Assembly (NCBI RefSeq): GCF_000006405.1
Contig: NW_003200768.1
Span: forward strand, 25,196-45,945
Length of the DNA: 20,750 nucleotides
Direction: 5' to 3'
Source of the DNA: Perkinsus marinus ATCC 50983
Taxonomy: Eukaryota; Perkinsozoa; Perkinsida; Perkinsidae
A model generated the notes under the pieces. The model worked only from the letters and a program-made list of their open reading frames with translations. It was not told the DNA's origin and did no database searches. Of the stretch, positions 8,910-19,800 are shown one piece after another. The translations under genes were made by a program, and so were the position numbers. Each line of letters opens with the position of its first letter. The stretch's first letter is position 1.

Positions 8910-10894
8910 CTAGTCATCCTTCTCGAGGATAAAGGACGAATCAATGGAACCATAAAGGAGCTGACATTCCGCCTTCATCAGCTGCTGATGCTGTACTACT
9001 CGGACACCTCGGATAATATAACTCAATGCTGTAGTAGGGATAGACTAATACATAACTCACATGATGATGCCCGTAGCCTAGCTCTGGATTGAATGGTACA
9101 ATAATATCATCTCTTACGACCACATACTGTTGTTGGTGATAGAAATCGCCGCAGCGTTACGATCAGTAAGCATCAATCGACCTTAGTTACTGCGGAGTAG
9201 GTCGGGCAGATGATCTTAAATGGTAAAAGCTTGACAATAGCCATGAGTACCTACATAGATGACCCATGACTACTACATGAATATGATCTAGTACATCCAT
9301 CTTAGTAACGTTATAGTCCTTGAAGGACTTACCCTTAGGATAATACTGCGTAACCCAATCTTCATCGGCCGGCTCTGGCTTAGTACCTCAAACACAGGGG
9401 CTCAGACGACCATTCCTTGCCATATACCCACTGTCTATCTCAACAGGTTTGCCATCATATCTCAATCGTACTCCAGGATAGATGAAGGCACGGAAAATGT
9501 ATGCCCCGATATCTATAATAGTATTAACAACCGATGCAGGTCACGAAGCACAGTTGATGGATACTTTGCTGATCTAGTTGTGGGTGGATATGTGGCTTTA
9601 TTTGTTTATTATGCTCCATAGGTAACCTAGACCAGTGCATCTTGGGATATCTGATAAATATGTGGAGGCTAGAACGACGGGACTGTTGCCACTATGAAAG
9701 TATTACAAATGATGTATAGAATGGTAGCCGTTATTAAAGGTGAGATAGTTCAGCCATGATCCTACGAAATTACGTGATGCATTATAATTTTTTCGTTGCT
9801 CATAGTAGTCGACCTGCATCAGCACATCATATCGGTTTAGTAGTGCTGTTGGTAGTACTGTGTCACAGCCATCATGCTGTAGCATATTCATCCCTACTAT
9901 AGCCCATTGAGCGAAGAAGTGGGGGATCTGAAGATACGAATCGGGACACATTATAATGTATTGCACGGTATTACATAAAAGTAGAGGAGGAATCTCTTCC
10001 AATCAATGATGGCTAATGCTATTGATATGCATATAACCGTAGAAGCTTCCCTTACAGCATTAACATAGTACTGTCGACCATTGTCGCGCTGCACCAGTAT
10101 GTACCTATTAAGTGGTATGCAGAGAGTAGATGAGAGTGGTGCTAGTACCTTATATCAGCCTTGAGCACATCCCCAGCCACTGTTGGTTGGAAAAGTAGCC
10201 CGTTAAGGAAATTCCAGGAGTATCTAGGGGCGAGGCATCCTCCTATTGAAGGGGCATTGTCTATCAATACCGAAGTTTCGATGTCCTCATTGGATCCATC
10301 CGTAGTTGAGTATACCGATGATGGGAGAGATTATGACCGGGCACGAATGTACCTATAGCTATATAACGCAGGGGAGGTTATCAGCATCCAACTCACTGAC
10401 AGGGTGGCCATAGGTTAGACTGAGTGCACATTGGAATATACGGTTCAATGTGTCATTAAAGAAAACCTAAATACAAGTGAGCCACTATGGTGATGGCAGA
10501 CAGACAAGGGGTTTGGTACCTTGCAATGCATAGTGTTGTGGGTGATAGTGGCACCCGCAAAGGAGAAATAACAACACAGTAGGAAGGCGGTAAGCATCTG
10601 ATAATAAATAGTGACATACCTGTAAGAGGAATATAGGCTTACTTGTAGTAGTCCATAGGCCCCGGTGGTAGTGCTTTCACCACTGAATGCTGGATGCCAT
10701 GCCCAACTATAGTATGTTATTTGGAAATACAACCATACCCATAGGAGGACACGCCAATCAGAGGTATCTCTTAGTATTGTTGACCACCACCACCACCACC
10801 ACCCACTCTGCCGCGACCCTACAACGGGATCTCCATTGTCAACAGCAGTAGCATGAGGGGGAATAGGAGGAGGAAGAGAACTCCTTTTCGGCAT
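8910..10894 (-). CDS. Membrane fatty-acid desaturase with C-terminal extension
   Basis: Membrane desaturases insert double bonds into acyl chains using a di-iron centre held by histidine boxes, usually in the ER. Exons: 10894-10643, 10597-10520, 10466-10397, 10352-10271, 10223-10149, 10104-9975, 9927-9859, 9813-9707, 9650-9565, 9512-9432, 9386-9295, 9250-9191, 9126-9061, 8990-8910; 1329 nt, 442 residues, all phases agreeing. Boxes in order: ATITHNTMHC (HX3H), VPGHNLSHHRYTQ (HX2HH), NMLQHDGCD, and FNNGYHSIHH (HX2HH), then PKMHWSRLP and FIYPGVRLRYDGKP, as in the fatty-acid desaturase family. Hydrophobic segments flank the boxes. Introns are 44-70 nt. The N-terminal part carries six consecutive Trp from a CCA repeat. 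About 80 residues follow the usual end near EPADEDW, including a HHHH run; a shorter end by read-through to TAA at 9187 is the alternative. Chain and substrate specificity cannot be told. Confidence 0.9.
10784..10801. repeat. (CCA)6 microsatellite coding for six tryptophans
   Basis: Six perfect CCA triplets, read as TGG on the minus strand, lie inside the first desaturase exon and encode W6 at about residues 32-37. Confidence 0.9.
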
Positions 10895-11093
10895 TAGAAG
10901 GGAAGCATGCAGTAAGATTATAAACCACAACCGGGGATAACACAATACACTATCATGTCGAAAAAGTTGTTGAACGACAACACAATAGTACATGGGAATG
11001 ACGATGATAGAATGCATGATATCTTGTTGTCAACATGCTGTTGAGTGTATGCTACCTCATCGACAGTGCATATACCGTCTAAGACGACATATG

Positions 11094-14000
11094 TTAGTGT
11101 GGAGATGACGCTTTCTCCCTTATATACTTGGTAATGGTTGATATTGTGCATCCAAAGTCACAAGGGTCACGATAGACGCGATTAGTGAGGCCATTGATAG
11201 CCCCTCCTGGTCCACCACCAGCATTGTTAATACTAGTATACACTAGCTCATCGACCGACCGTAGGGTTCTAGGTACCTTTAATGTAGTACTACCTTGACT
11301 AGATATCCAGATACTCACATCTCCATCTGATATATATACCCGTTGGGCTATAAAGGCATTGTGCTTATTAGCTATCTTTACTGAATCAGGCACGTCTGGC
11401 ACCTGTTAATGGTGGTAGTGGTGGCCTTTGACATGATATAACATGGCAAACAATTTAATGATCTATTGCACCCTTACCATAATGACCAGTACCATCTTGA
11501 GGGTGATCATACCGAGGCACAGGATAACCTATGGGATAGAATGAGATAACATTTGATGGTACTGAGGGATATGACAAAATAGAATAGTTGAGAGTAGCCA
11601 TTGGCTTGGTCGAAAACCCTAAAGGTCCAGACTAGCAGTGCTGCATTAGTGAATACTGTTACCCATGCCATAAGCTGTAGTATACCATACCTACTACCAC
11701 TATGACCTCTCCTCACTACTACTATATCCCTGGTACCAGGAGCCTATGTTGGGGGCATTAGCAGGCATTGGTCTGCGCACTAGATGGAACATCTTGAACC
11801 CATCCACTCTAGTCTCTAGTGCTGCTAGTGCTACTCCGATCAACTGGCAATGCCATGGTGCTGGTAGACATTCGGGTTTCCCTATATGTTATTACGGGTG
11901 CCAATGGGAAGGCAAGTGAGAATAGAGTCATATAACCATACAATGTGACCATCTCACTATAGTCACTGAATGTACCTATACAGGCGTATACTATTGAGAA
12001 ATATAATACACTGAGCCTGTTGATGATGATGACGACGAAGATGGCCTTACCATCGACTTCCAATGTACCATATGTAGGCTTATCCAGAGCCTCCTGGACA
12101 AATAAGGGAATGGTAGCTTGTCTGAGAATAGGAAGGAGATAAGTGTTGTGGACTCGTCGACCACATTGAGAGATAAACCGTCAGTCATTAACGAGATGAG
12201 AGGAGGAGGAGGGTGGCGAAGATATAACACACCACAGAAGCTAGCAACATGTTGATATTATGAAATCCCCCGCTGAGACTAAGATGACCATGAGCTCATT
12301 GAAGGGTACTCTAGAATGGACTCAACCTCCCCTCCCCTCCGGCTTACCCTGTCTCAGAGTTCATCATGATTATACCATCACCTGAGCCATGACCGCCAAT
12401 GAATACTATCTTAGCCTGTTATCTTACACTTAGATGAATTCCCATCTGCATTACGCTTCCGTTCTCGTGTATAGCTTGCTATTTTATGCCTGATGTCGTT
12501 GTTGGAACGAGAGGAACTCGTCAGGGAGCCGTATACAGTAGTATTACATTATCATAGGCTTAGCTAATTCAATGACGTTCTTGGCTATCTCAATGAGCAG
12601 TATAGTCTGTAATTGGCTTGTTAGCTCATGTAGGCAATTCCTATCAGTCGAGTCTGCATCAACCTAGGTATACTGATCCATCCCATGGCCAGGCCTGATA
12701 CTCTACACTAATGAGCTCAGATCCTCCTCCTTCAGGCAGCTCCACCTTCTCAACACATCCCTCGATAGATGCCTTCACGAAGGCTATGTAGAAGTAACTA
12801 CTTCCACTTCTGATAGTGCCCTATTAGAGTCAAAGACCTACACATTGAATCTGTTGACGAATTCGAATACAAAAGTCTTGTATATGAGATGGTTGTTGAA
12901 GTCAGCCTTTGTCTCTAGAGAGGACAACAGGAGACTTTGATATCACTGTACTGAGTGAGATTACGATAATTCTCCCATTCGTTGAACCTTTGAGCTAGGT
13001 AAGTTCCAATGCGGCTGAACAGTGCCATTTGCAGACCTGAATAGTGATATCGATGGTATGTAGGATACAGAGCTGGTAAGCTACTCGTAGTGGCTCCTGT
13101 GATAAAGGTTATCAAGGTACCCTGGTCCGGGCTAGCGGAGGCCCAGTGTGATCGCCATGAGGCTACTAACCCTGTAAGGGTTATCATTATCCCTGCTATC
13201 ACAGCCAATACCCCGGCTGATACAACCTGTCTGATGAGACGTATCTGTAGGGTAGTATTGAGGTCGATACGTTAGAGGGGTCTATACCCTTGGGTCGAAG
13301 AAGAGATCGTCATCATGGTAATCAACAGGACTACGACGTAGTATACCTATACATGATGTTTGACAATGATGGCTATGATGAAGATACCCTTGAAGTGGGG
13401 CCGGTTAGGCTCCCTAACAGCCTCTACAAGTTGACCCCATCTATATGTAAACCATGTCTGTTGTCTTTTCCAAGCCTCTAGGAATAATGTAGCCCACACC
13501 TAGCGTTGTAATAGCCAGCAAGAGGGAGTACTTCCTCTGTACCGCTATTATAAAGGCATATAAAGAGTCCATGACGATCCTCCATGGTTTGGTAGCTGAG
13601 TCTGTTGGAAGCCAGTAGATCTGCTGTACTATAAAGCATATGATACCAATACCAGCTGGAGGCAGTAACCACCAACAAAGGGTGTATCTACTCTATAGGT
13701 GATATTATCATCATCTGTTATCACTACAGGAAGGCGAAGTACAATGCCACTTTGTCGCCATAGTAATCCCTGATAGCCTCAATACTAGGGTTGCCCTCGC
13801 CAATGAAGAAGAGTCTAACAGTCATCATAGAGCACGATGACATGGAAAACTACTTTGATGAGTCAACGTACCGGATCTTCGATAATACGGAGTTCATATG
13901 CTCTGGAATAGCCCAACAGGTGGCAATGTCGGATGGGGCCGAGGCTGCGATCATGATTATACGAGTTATAGATTTTCCCTGGATCTTACTAGATGTATGA

Positions 14001-16184
14001 TCTCGATAGAGTTTACTACGATCATCTAGAGGGAAGATATCGGTCAATATACCTGTATAGATGAGCAGTAGTGCATTAGTCTCTACTACATACCAGATGC
14101 TGATAGATTATCTATATCCAATTGACGACGTATCATATTATCCACTAACTTCAATCTTTGGACAGCCTCCCAAGGGGAATGCAACACTACCTCCTCCTCT
14201 TCCTGCTGCTTCATAGTCACATCTATATGAGAATACCCACACTGCTCATGTGAGGATGATCCTACTAGATGTTGGTCCTGTTATAACACATGGATGCATC
14301 CTCCATACTTTAGGATCCTGGTAAATGAGTAGCATATAGAGCAGCATGCCTTCGTTGATACTACCATGCCGGCTTCATATGCTCTATAAGCTGGTAAAGG
14401 TGATCGTAGGCCTATTGCACTCCATAGATTAACCAATATAGGCATCATAGTACCCCCTCCAAAGTAGCCTCCCTCCTGATGATGATAAGCCTACAAAGCG
14501 ATGATATTCAACATCTCTGCCACTACTGTGCGTTGGTGCATATGGCAACCCTGGTGACAAAGGTGAGCCTTCATCCTGGTCTCACTACCAAACTCATCAT
14601 TAACCATCCGAAGAGTCTCCCTAGGGTGCAACATAAGGCCATGCATCGCCCTTAGACGCAAATACCTATCCATGATGAACAACAGCAGCTGCCAGAGTGT
14701 CCATCATCCAGCATACCATCACTATTCTATCACCTTGTGTAGTATTCTTTAACGATACTATCAGTTATCCCTCTAGACATATAAGCCCTACCAAAGTTAT
14801 ATTCGAACAATCCTTCACCACTATCGTGCTCCACCTCCTTATGTCCAGTTACATGTGCAACACATGTATCATTATCTGTATCATTCTTCATGTACCCTAG
14901 CATTGTCCACACTCCCACATTGTTGCTCTTCTTTGAGCTTAGTCATCGTCAGTGTATAGATGGACCGGTATAGGTTAACTTCTGCATTGTATCGCTGCTG
15001 CAATTCGGGTGGAGAGTTATCGAATGTCTCGACGACCTAGACAAGCGCCCCGACTACTATTACACATGCATATTCGACATGCCAGTGACCTCAGTAAAAG
15101 CCTTCAACACTTCAGGATCGGGTATTACTGGTAGGAGTAGATAATAATGTGACAGAGGTGTAAAGGTAAGAGGGCAACCTTGATGAAAGGGGATAGTATG
15201 AGTAATGCTCCCGTCGAGTACATGGAGCCAAACTCTCTGGATCTGTTAGACGTCTACTAAGTTCTGTTGGGAAGCCGCTTTTATCAGCCTCTCTAGTAAG
15301 AGATCTCACCGTGGTACTGACCTACATAAGAAAAAGAGATAGAGTAAGATGATAGTTGATATCCTACAACTAGGACAGAGGTATCACCGTTATCTACATC
15401 TCCTTCGTATGACACTTCGAGACCACAATGGAGGTATAGTTTGGTAATTATTACCTGGGATGATCATGGAGTGTCTATCCTTCATAGACTGATGATATTA
15501 TGATATCGCTATTACATTCCGAAACAAGGTCAGAGTATCCGACCATGTAGCGCGACTACTACCATGACTATGATTATAGGAGGAGCTCGAGGATACCGAT
15601 GGGAGATGCCGAAAGGCCTCCAACTAAGCACATCAGGATGGATCCAAACACAGCACAGTGATCCCATCACAAAGGCAGACTTCTCCACTTCTAGTTGGTC
15701 CTTCTGTCGGGACTGTCCTAGTTCCAATAGATCCTCCCCTCGAAAGCACTTGGCGTACCTCGTTACATCGATATGACTGTAGATGCTGTATGATGCAGTG
15801 ATGAGTACAGCTCAACTGCCTCACTCTCTGTAACAGACCGTTCACTACCATCCTTGTTAGGGGAACGATTATCCTCATTAGACAAGGCTAATACCAACAT
15901 CTGAGATCAGCCAGGAGACTGTAGATGATGATCGCTTTCATTAGGATTATCACCCAGTCATATCGCATCTCATGATGATGACGCCCATCCTGTGTGAGCC
16001 TGGTCTTATCAGATCTATACAATGACTGTGATATCGATGAGATAACGTCCTCCTCCTACTACCTCCCCATAAACCCTCGTACAAGGTCATCTCTACTGGC
16101 CATAGGGCGTATGGTAGTCTTATCACGAGGGTTTCGGCCATCATGTCTCCATGAGGGCGCTTCACCATGCTGAGAGCTATCCAT
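11094..16184 (-). CDS. Anoctamin (TMEM16) family protein, about 35 exons
   Basis: Anoctamins are ten-helix membrane proteins acting as Ca2+-activated lipid scramblases or chloride channels. Exons run from 16184-16083, 16025-15954, 15900-15809 ... to 11690-11513, 11402-11319 and 11276-11094; 3315 spliced nt, 1104 residues. Family landmarks in order: PWEAVQRLKL, GILTDIFPLDD, RDYYGDKVALYFAF (about 520-535), WLLPPAGIG, IIAVWATLFLEAWKRQQ (about 585-600), REPNRPHFKG, FNEWENYRNLTQY, TFVFEFVNRFN, FYIAFVK, CLHELTSQLQTIL, SDYSEMVTLYGYMTLF (about 897), AFPLAPLIG, LETRVDGFKMF, LVRRPMPANAPNIGSWYGIL, VPDVPDSV. Acidic residues of the Ca2+ site (DYSE; E and D of LETRVD; E of NVIE) appear kept, suggesting Ca2+ dependence. 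The roughly 400-residue N-terminus is polar and less recognisable. Uncertain points: the start (an in-frame ATG also at 16307), the 27-nt intron 15515-15489, the region 12427-12122, and the exon after 11513. Confidence 0.92.
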
Positions 16185-16833
16185 AGTTGAGGAAAGACCC
16201 ACAAGCCCTATACTATAGACGGTGAAGTATGTCTGTTGGGAGCCATTACGGGCCTCGTGACCAATCGCCAGATGACCCCTATAACGGAGACAACACCATA
16301 CATCCACAAAAGGTTAAATATCGGAGACCCCGGTTTGTGCCGTATATGGTGCTGTTGGGATAACGCATCGTGGAGTTAACTTACTTATAATTACTGTGCT
16401 ACTTGTAGAAGTTGATGATAGATACGCAGATAACATGCACAGGAGCCCTGTGCATCACGAACGAGTGAAATCCATCGTTTTTGTCTACTCGAGCCAGCAG
16501 AGCGGCGGAGCGAAGCTCGGTTCGAGCCCTTTGCGCGATATTATCTCGCTCGCCCTTCATTGTTAATTCAAAGACTGTATAGGATGAAGCACGCGAATCT
16601 GAGCTCGGCCTAATTTCCCGTAGGTTATATTGTCGGCAGGAGACGTGTCCTAGGGTTTCATGGTGCTAGTCTTGTACTGGGTACAGTCCTTCAACCCGTG
16701 GAGACATGTGTTGAATAGTTGGTATGCTCAGGGATGGTATCAGGGAAGTGGATAAGTGTAGGATTTACTACAGTCTGTACTACCTGCCCGAATTCACTGG
16801 GTTCATCACACTGCTCAGTATTATTGGGTAACT
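16185..16833. other. Divergent intergenic region between anoctamin and PDE genes
   Basis: Both neighbouring genes are transcribed away from this 650-bp region, so it should hold both promoters. A CpG-rich block with short direct and inverted 'tcgagc' copies lies at about 16486-16556, and a perfect palindrome at 16435-16455 is listed separately. The anoctamin frame stays open to an ATG at 16307, so part may be coding. No RNA gene was found. Confidence 0.55.
16435..16455. promoter_or_regulatory. Perfect 9-bp inverted repeat in a divergent promoter region
   Basis: ATGCACAGG, AGC, CCTGTGCAT: both arms match exactly around a 3-base centre. It lies 251 bp from the anoctamin start and 379 bp from the PDE start. 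Such a dyad could bind a dimeric regulator of one or both genes; that role is inference. Confidence 0.5.
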
Positions 16834-19800
16834 ATGTCATCACTACCGGTGTCACATTCTACTACCTCTTCGATCGGTGATGGTACAAAGTTTAATCCTC
16901 CGGTCTTGCCTGGTGCAGCAGTAGAGGTAGACACACCTCAGACCGTCTGTAAAGGAAGGTGTCGTAGTCTATCGACAGCATCTACAGGGGCTAGTGAGTC
17001 TTCTACGGGCAAAGTAATAGGACGGCCCTAGTGAGCTCTTGGTGAGGCTTCCTAATAGGTTGGGCCTACGATAGAGGAAGTATTGGAAATAAAGGAACTT
17101 CAAAGGGGAGTGGTATCGAATACCCATCATTATCTCTGGTCATGTTCCTTGGGTGTAGGAGGATCTCGAGAAAACTAGAATTACCAAGGGACTGATGAAA
17201 TTCGACAATGATAGGATAGAAGCTGAGTAATCGGATCATGATGATGATCGAGTTGTACGCAGAAGGCGTTATTCCTAGATACGTGAAGACCGTTATTGAC
17301 CCAATGCTAAGGACACGTATTGTTCCAGTTGTTGTAGTGCTCTTTATGTACCTACTTATAACAATACAGCTAAGTACTTAGCATAACCATTAGTTACTCC
17401 ATATATTCTTTCGGCTTCTCCGACTGTTTTATTCCTACACCATGCATAACACAATGGCATACTCCTGCTAATACACTATTTAACCTCTCATGGATCTACC
17501 ATGTACTACTTCTAACCCTTACATGGACCGTGATAACTGTGGAGCTTTAGGCCCTCTCTAGTATTGCTATGTTCATACTATGTATAGCTCCCATTCGTGC
17601 TATACGTGCCATACATATCGAAGTAATCTCGAAGTGTATGTATGGTCCATTCATTAGAATCATCGTAATATCAGGTAATAGCTCAAAGCTGGCTGAACCT
17701 CGGTATATGGATAGGAGTTATATTCAGTAATAGATGGAGATGTGCTAAAGTATTTGGTTATGATCCTGCGATAGTGAGTACCTCTCTCCTCGAACTGTCA
17801 TGCCTCCACTGCTCAGCCTTTTGGAGAAGGGTTAGATGACCAGACACTACCCTATACTAGCGATGCGGGTCTACTACTAGTATTGAATTCAGTTGTGATG
17901 TAGGTCTGTAGTACCTACTCCGTATCATTCGAATCATAGATACTTCTGTGTGTGGACTCCATCTCGGGTACGATTGTCAATATCATTGGCAGTCACTGTC
18001 TGTCTATCGTAATAGCCCTTTCTCATTACTATTATCACTAGACCTTAGGTATATTAGTACTAGCATAATACTTGGATTACCTAACACAGATGATCCCTTC
18101 TCTCAGTCAATAATGCTTATCGTATTGGTAGCCATGGTCACAGCTGGTAGTATCACCATCTGCTGCCTCTATCCTAGTAGTATTCTTAGGGGGAGTTACC
18201 CTTGAGAGAAGTAGGCGTTCGCAGTTCATTGCTACTAATGTGTCTGTTCGGAAGACAAAGGTAAGGGTTCATGATGATGATGCTGCACTCAACACTGTAT
18301 TATGTCTTCTACTATCTTCAGATTCTCCAACAGGCAATTAGGACATTGAAAGAAGGCGACGACGCCGACCATACTAATGGCTACGGACCTATCACTAACT
18401 TTGAGAAAGCAGTAACTGACGTAGGCTTTGCCCTCAATATACTGGAAATGATGAGTAGTATTCTATACAAGTTGGCCCATCTATGAATGTATGATATCAG
18501 GTGGATGCGTACAGCAGTCTGAGGGGATAGCAACAGTAGCAGGGGACGAAAGGGAGTCTAGTGAGGATCGTATATCGACTGAGTTATATCCACACACTGA
18601 CGACAATAGGGATAGGATACTTGAGGTAATAGTGGTATGCTTATTGGGTAGTATGGTCTCATTAGTTGGGCATAGACTCGTAAAAGGTGAGGAAAATAGT
18701 CGTGACATGGGAGGATTATCAAGCTCTCATCTGATGATGAATGGTCGTCGATGCTTAGGCCACTACATTGATAAAGGAGTCAGTGAGGACACTGTCTAGG
18801 GCGGCTGCTGCTAGGGATAGACTGGTGACTAGTAGAATGAGTAGGCGGTTAGTAGCTCAAGGGTTTGCTCAGGTATTACACAATGATAGTAGTCTGAGCA
18901 GTGATGAGAGTGGACGTGACTTTATCAACTATATCAATCAAGTATATGATATCAATACTCCCCCTCCCACCCCCGACGGTCTCGATTGTATAGGTCATCA
19001 ATGGGATGTACATGCCTCAACAGTATCATTACCATCTTCATTATCATAATCATCATCATCAGCTGATGAAATCACTCACTACTTCACAGTGTAGGACTCC
19101 CTTGATATTCCTCTAGTCAGTATCATGCTCTTTTCAGTGTCTCCCGATACCACTCGTCTAGAACATATCACACCACGAGCATTCGATATGCTACAGGTAG
19201 CGGGTGGTGATCGCTCCGCTTTCTGCTGTTATACTTGTACTGTTTAGGAAGCTGGGCATGATTTCAATTTAAATGTGCTTGAACTACAGGAGGTACACCT
19301 TTGTCATATACCGGTATTACCATTGATAGCCAGTCGAGTAATAATGATAATGCATTGTCACTATTATGTGAATGTTAAATACTCAGGTAACATTGGTGAT
19401 GCCTCTAGAATCAATGAGAATAAATAAGGGAACGCTAAACAAGTTCTTGAATCGGATATCAGCATTATACACCGATGTTGAGTATCACAATCAGTCTCAC
19501 GCTGCCCAGGTATTTGTACTATAAACACGGTATTGTGTGCGCCGCTTTGACCTATAGGTCACATCTCATGGAGAGTATCTATTCCGAGCTACAGGGATAC
19601 CAGTAAGTGCATTGGACCATACAGCTTACCTTGTGGCCTGTATATGTCATGATGTTGGTCATAGTGGCAAGAATAATGCATTCTATATTGAAACACGAGA
19701 TTGCCTTGCCCTGAGGTAGTGATCACTATAGACCACTGTGGTCATTATTATTACCAAGGTTTGTTAGATATAACGACAAGTCAGTTCTAGAACAGTTCCA

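Noticed and set aside
9361-9420. In-frame TGA in the desaturase (position 9388-9390), suggesting a pseudogene or stop recoding
   Set aside because: A 45-nt GT-AG intron (9431-9387) removes it and restores the conserved EIDS-to-PADEDW region, so no recoding is needed.
15950-16204. Overlapping minus-strand frame in the anoctamin 5' region
   Set aside because: It conflicts with the phase-consistent exons 16184-16083 and 16025-15954, whose joins continue in one frame to the anoctamin core.
16511-16535. GGTTCGAGCCC, like a tRNA T-loop
   Set aside because: The flanking bases do not pair into a T-stem and no anticodon arm, D-arm or acceptor stem fits on either strand.
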